This document shows, in pieces, positions 5,641 to 5,977 of a stretch of DNA of 5,977 nt. Positions within the stretch are counted from its first letter, which is position 1. Each line of letters opens with the position of its first letter. The translations under genes and the position numbers were made by a program. The DNA is from Candidatus Methanophaga sp. GoMg3.2. Lineage in GTDB: Archaea; Halobacteriota; Syntropharchaeia; Alkanophagales; Methanospirareceae. Below the pieces are notes generated by a model, which saw only the letters and a list, made by a program, of their open reading frames with translations, was not told the origin of the DNA and ran no database searches. The stretch is taken from assembly GCA_013180565.1 (NCBI GenBank), contig QBUN01000272.1:1-5977 (forward strand), in the 5' to 3' direction.

Positions 5641-5665
5641 CACTGCCTTCTTATCGAAGGTGTCA
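5638..5665. repeat. Imperfect inverted repeat
   Basis: TGACA and CCTTC on the left pair with GAAGG and TGTCA on the right around a TTATC loop, with a 3-base bulge (CTG) on the left arm. It lies inside the possible minus-strand remnant and has no T-run next to it, so a terminator role is not supported. Confidence 0.5.
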
Positions 5666-5703
5666 ACAAGCTTTCTCATTTTCCATATACTTTAGCCGTT
5701 TTT

Positions 5704-5729
5704 GCATTGCATTGAATTGAATTGAATTG
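5704..5729. repeat. Pentanucleotide tandem repeat
   Basis: GCATT occurs twice, then GAATT three times, followed by G: five units of a 5-bp repeat with one internal base change. It sits at the boundary between the broken spacer and the open frame to the right. Confidence 0.8.
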
Positions 5730-5977
5730 TGGTCTTTCACCAACTGTGCATCTGCCGGATGTGCTCCGAGATGTTATGTTGGCTTTGGCATTGTATAAGT
5801 GTCATTTATGCGTTGCGAGTTGTAGTGGTATCGAAGATAGTCCGGATGAACAAGATAGAATAAGAAAAAGTCCTCGTGATTTTTTTTTGTGGGGGAGGCG
5901 AAAGTCGTGACAAAATTTCTGTGCTCACGAAAGAGCAAAAGGCGATTATTGAAAAGTTGAGATTTGCGGATGCGCTC
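5722..5977 (+). other. Unresolved right-edge region, possibly a broken coding sequence
   Basis: A plus-strand frame is open to a stop at 5908-5910 and ends in SGIEDSPDEQDRIRKSPRDF. At a run of nine T (5880-5888) the +1-shifted frame takes over with protein-like sequence, RDKISVLTKEQKAIIEKLRF, open to the window end. Together they might be one gene with an indel in the T-run, or two unrelated open stretches. Upstream of residue SGIED the first frame looks poor. I recognise no family, and the minus strand is also open across much of this stretch, so coding status is uncertain. Confidence 0.25.

Larger units (their letters stand above)
5421..5721. other. Spacer with no intact gene
   Basis: About 300 bases after the membrane-protein gene. 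No intact coding region is supported. It contains a possible minus-strand coding remnant, an inverted repeat at 5638-5665, and the start of a pentanucleotide tandem repeat at 5704, each listed separately. A 25-codon plus-strand frame beginning ATGATGCCCC near 5431 overlaps the minus-strand remnant and is not convincing. Confidence 0.6.

Overview
The window looks archaeal and was probably inherited or patched together in an anaerobic, mobile-element-rich lineage. The evidence is: TATA-like boxes, some with a purine-rich BRE-like stretch, upstream of open frames; a GGTGA ribosome-binding site; T-runs instead of bacterial-style terminators after the first gene; and an intein-bearing class II ribonucleotide reductase of the type common in Euryarchaeota. 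A methanogen or ANME-like euryarchaeon would fit, but no rRNA or other clean taxonomic marker is present, so this is inference.

Layout. (1) Positions 2-2026 hold the 3' two-thirds or less of an adenosylcobalamin-dependent (class II) ribonucleotide reductase, cut by the window edge. It is interrupted at 119-1078 by a 320-residue LAGLIDADG intein placed immediately before the catalytic thiyl-radical cysteine of the NPCGE motif. The intein's endonuclease domain looks internally shortened. (2) Positions 2027-2281 are a non-coding spacer with T-runs. (3) Positions 2282-2842 are a decayed IS200/IS605-type tnpA (Y1 HUH transposase), split into three frame segments by two related hairpin-forming repeats of about 38 and 73 bp. 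(4) Positions 2849-2948 carry a TATA-like box followed by a strong hairpin and T-run: either a small RNA gene or a transposon-end structure. (5) Positions 3038-4528 are a compact, visibly AT-richer three-gene cluster: a TIGR04255-family protein, an unlisted 53-residue protein whose start overlaps the previous stop, and a 190-residue protein of unknown function. This is the best candidate for an undescribed system. (6) Positions 4728-5420 encode a single-pass membrane-anchored protein with a cysteine-rich tail, behind its own TATA box. (7) Positions 5421-5977 are broken, low-coding DNA with a possible DUF1670-like C-terminal remnant on the minus strand, an inverted repeat, a pentanucleotide tandem repeat and unresolved open frames at the right edge.

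The reductase is a core enzyme of dNTP synthesis. Everything to its right looks like accessory DNA: transposon wreckage, repeats, a sporadically distributed gene module and orphan genes. No functional link between the reductase and the accessory genes is visible.
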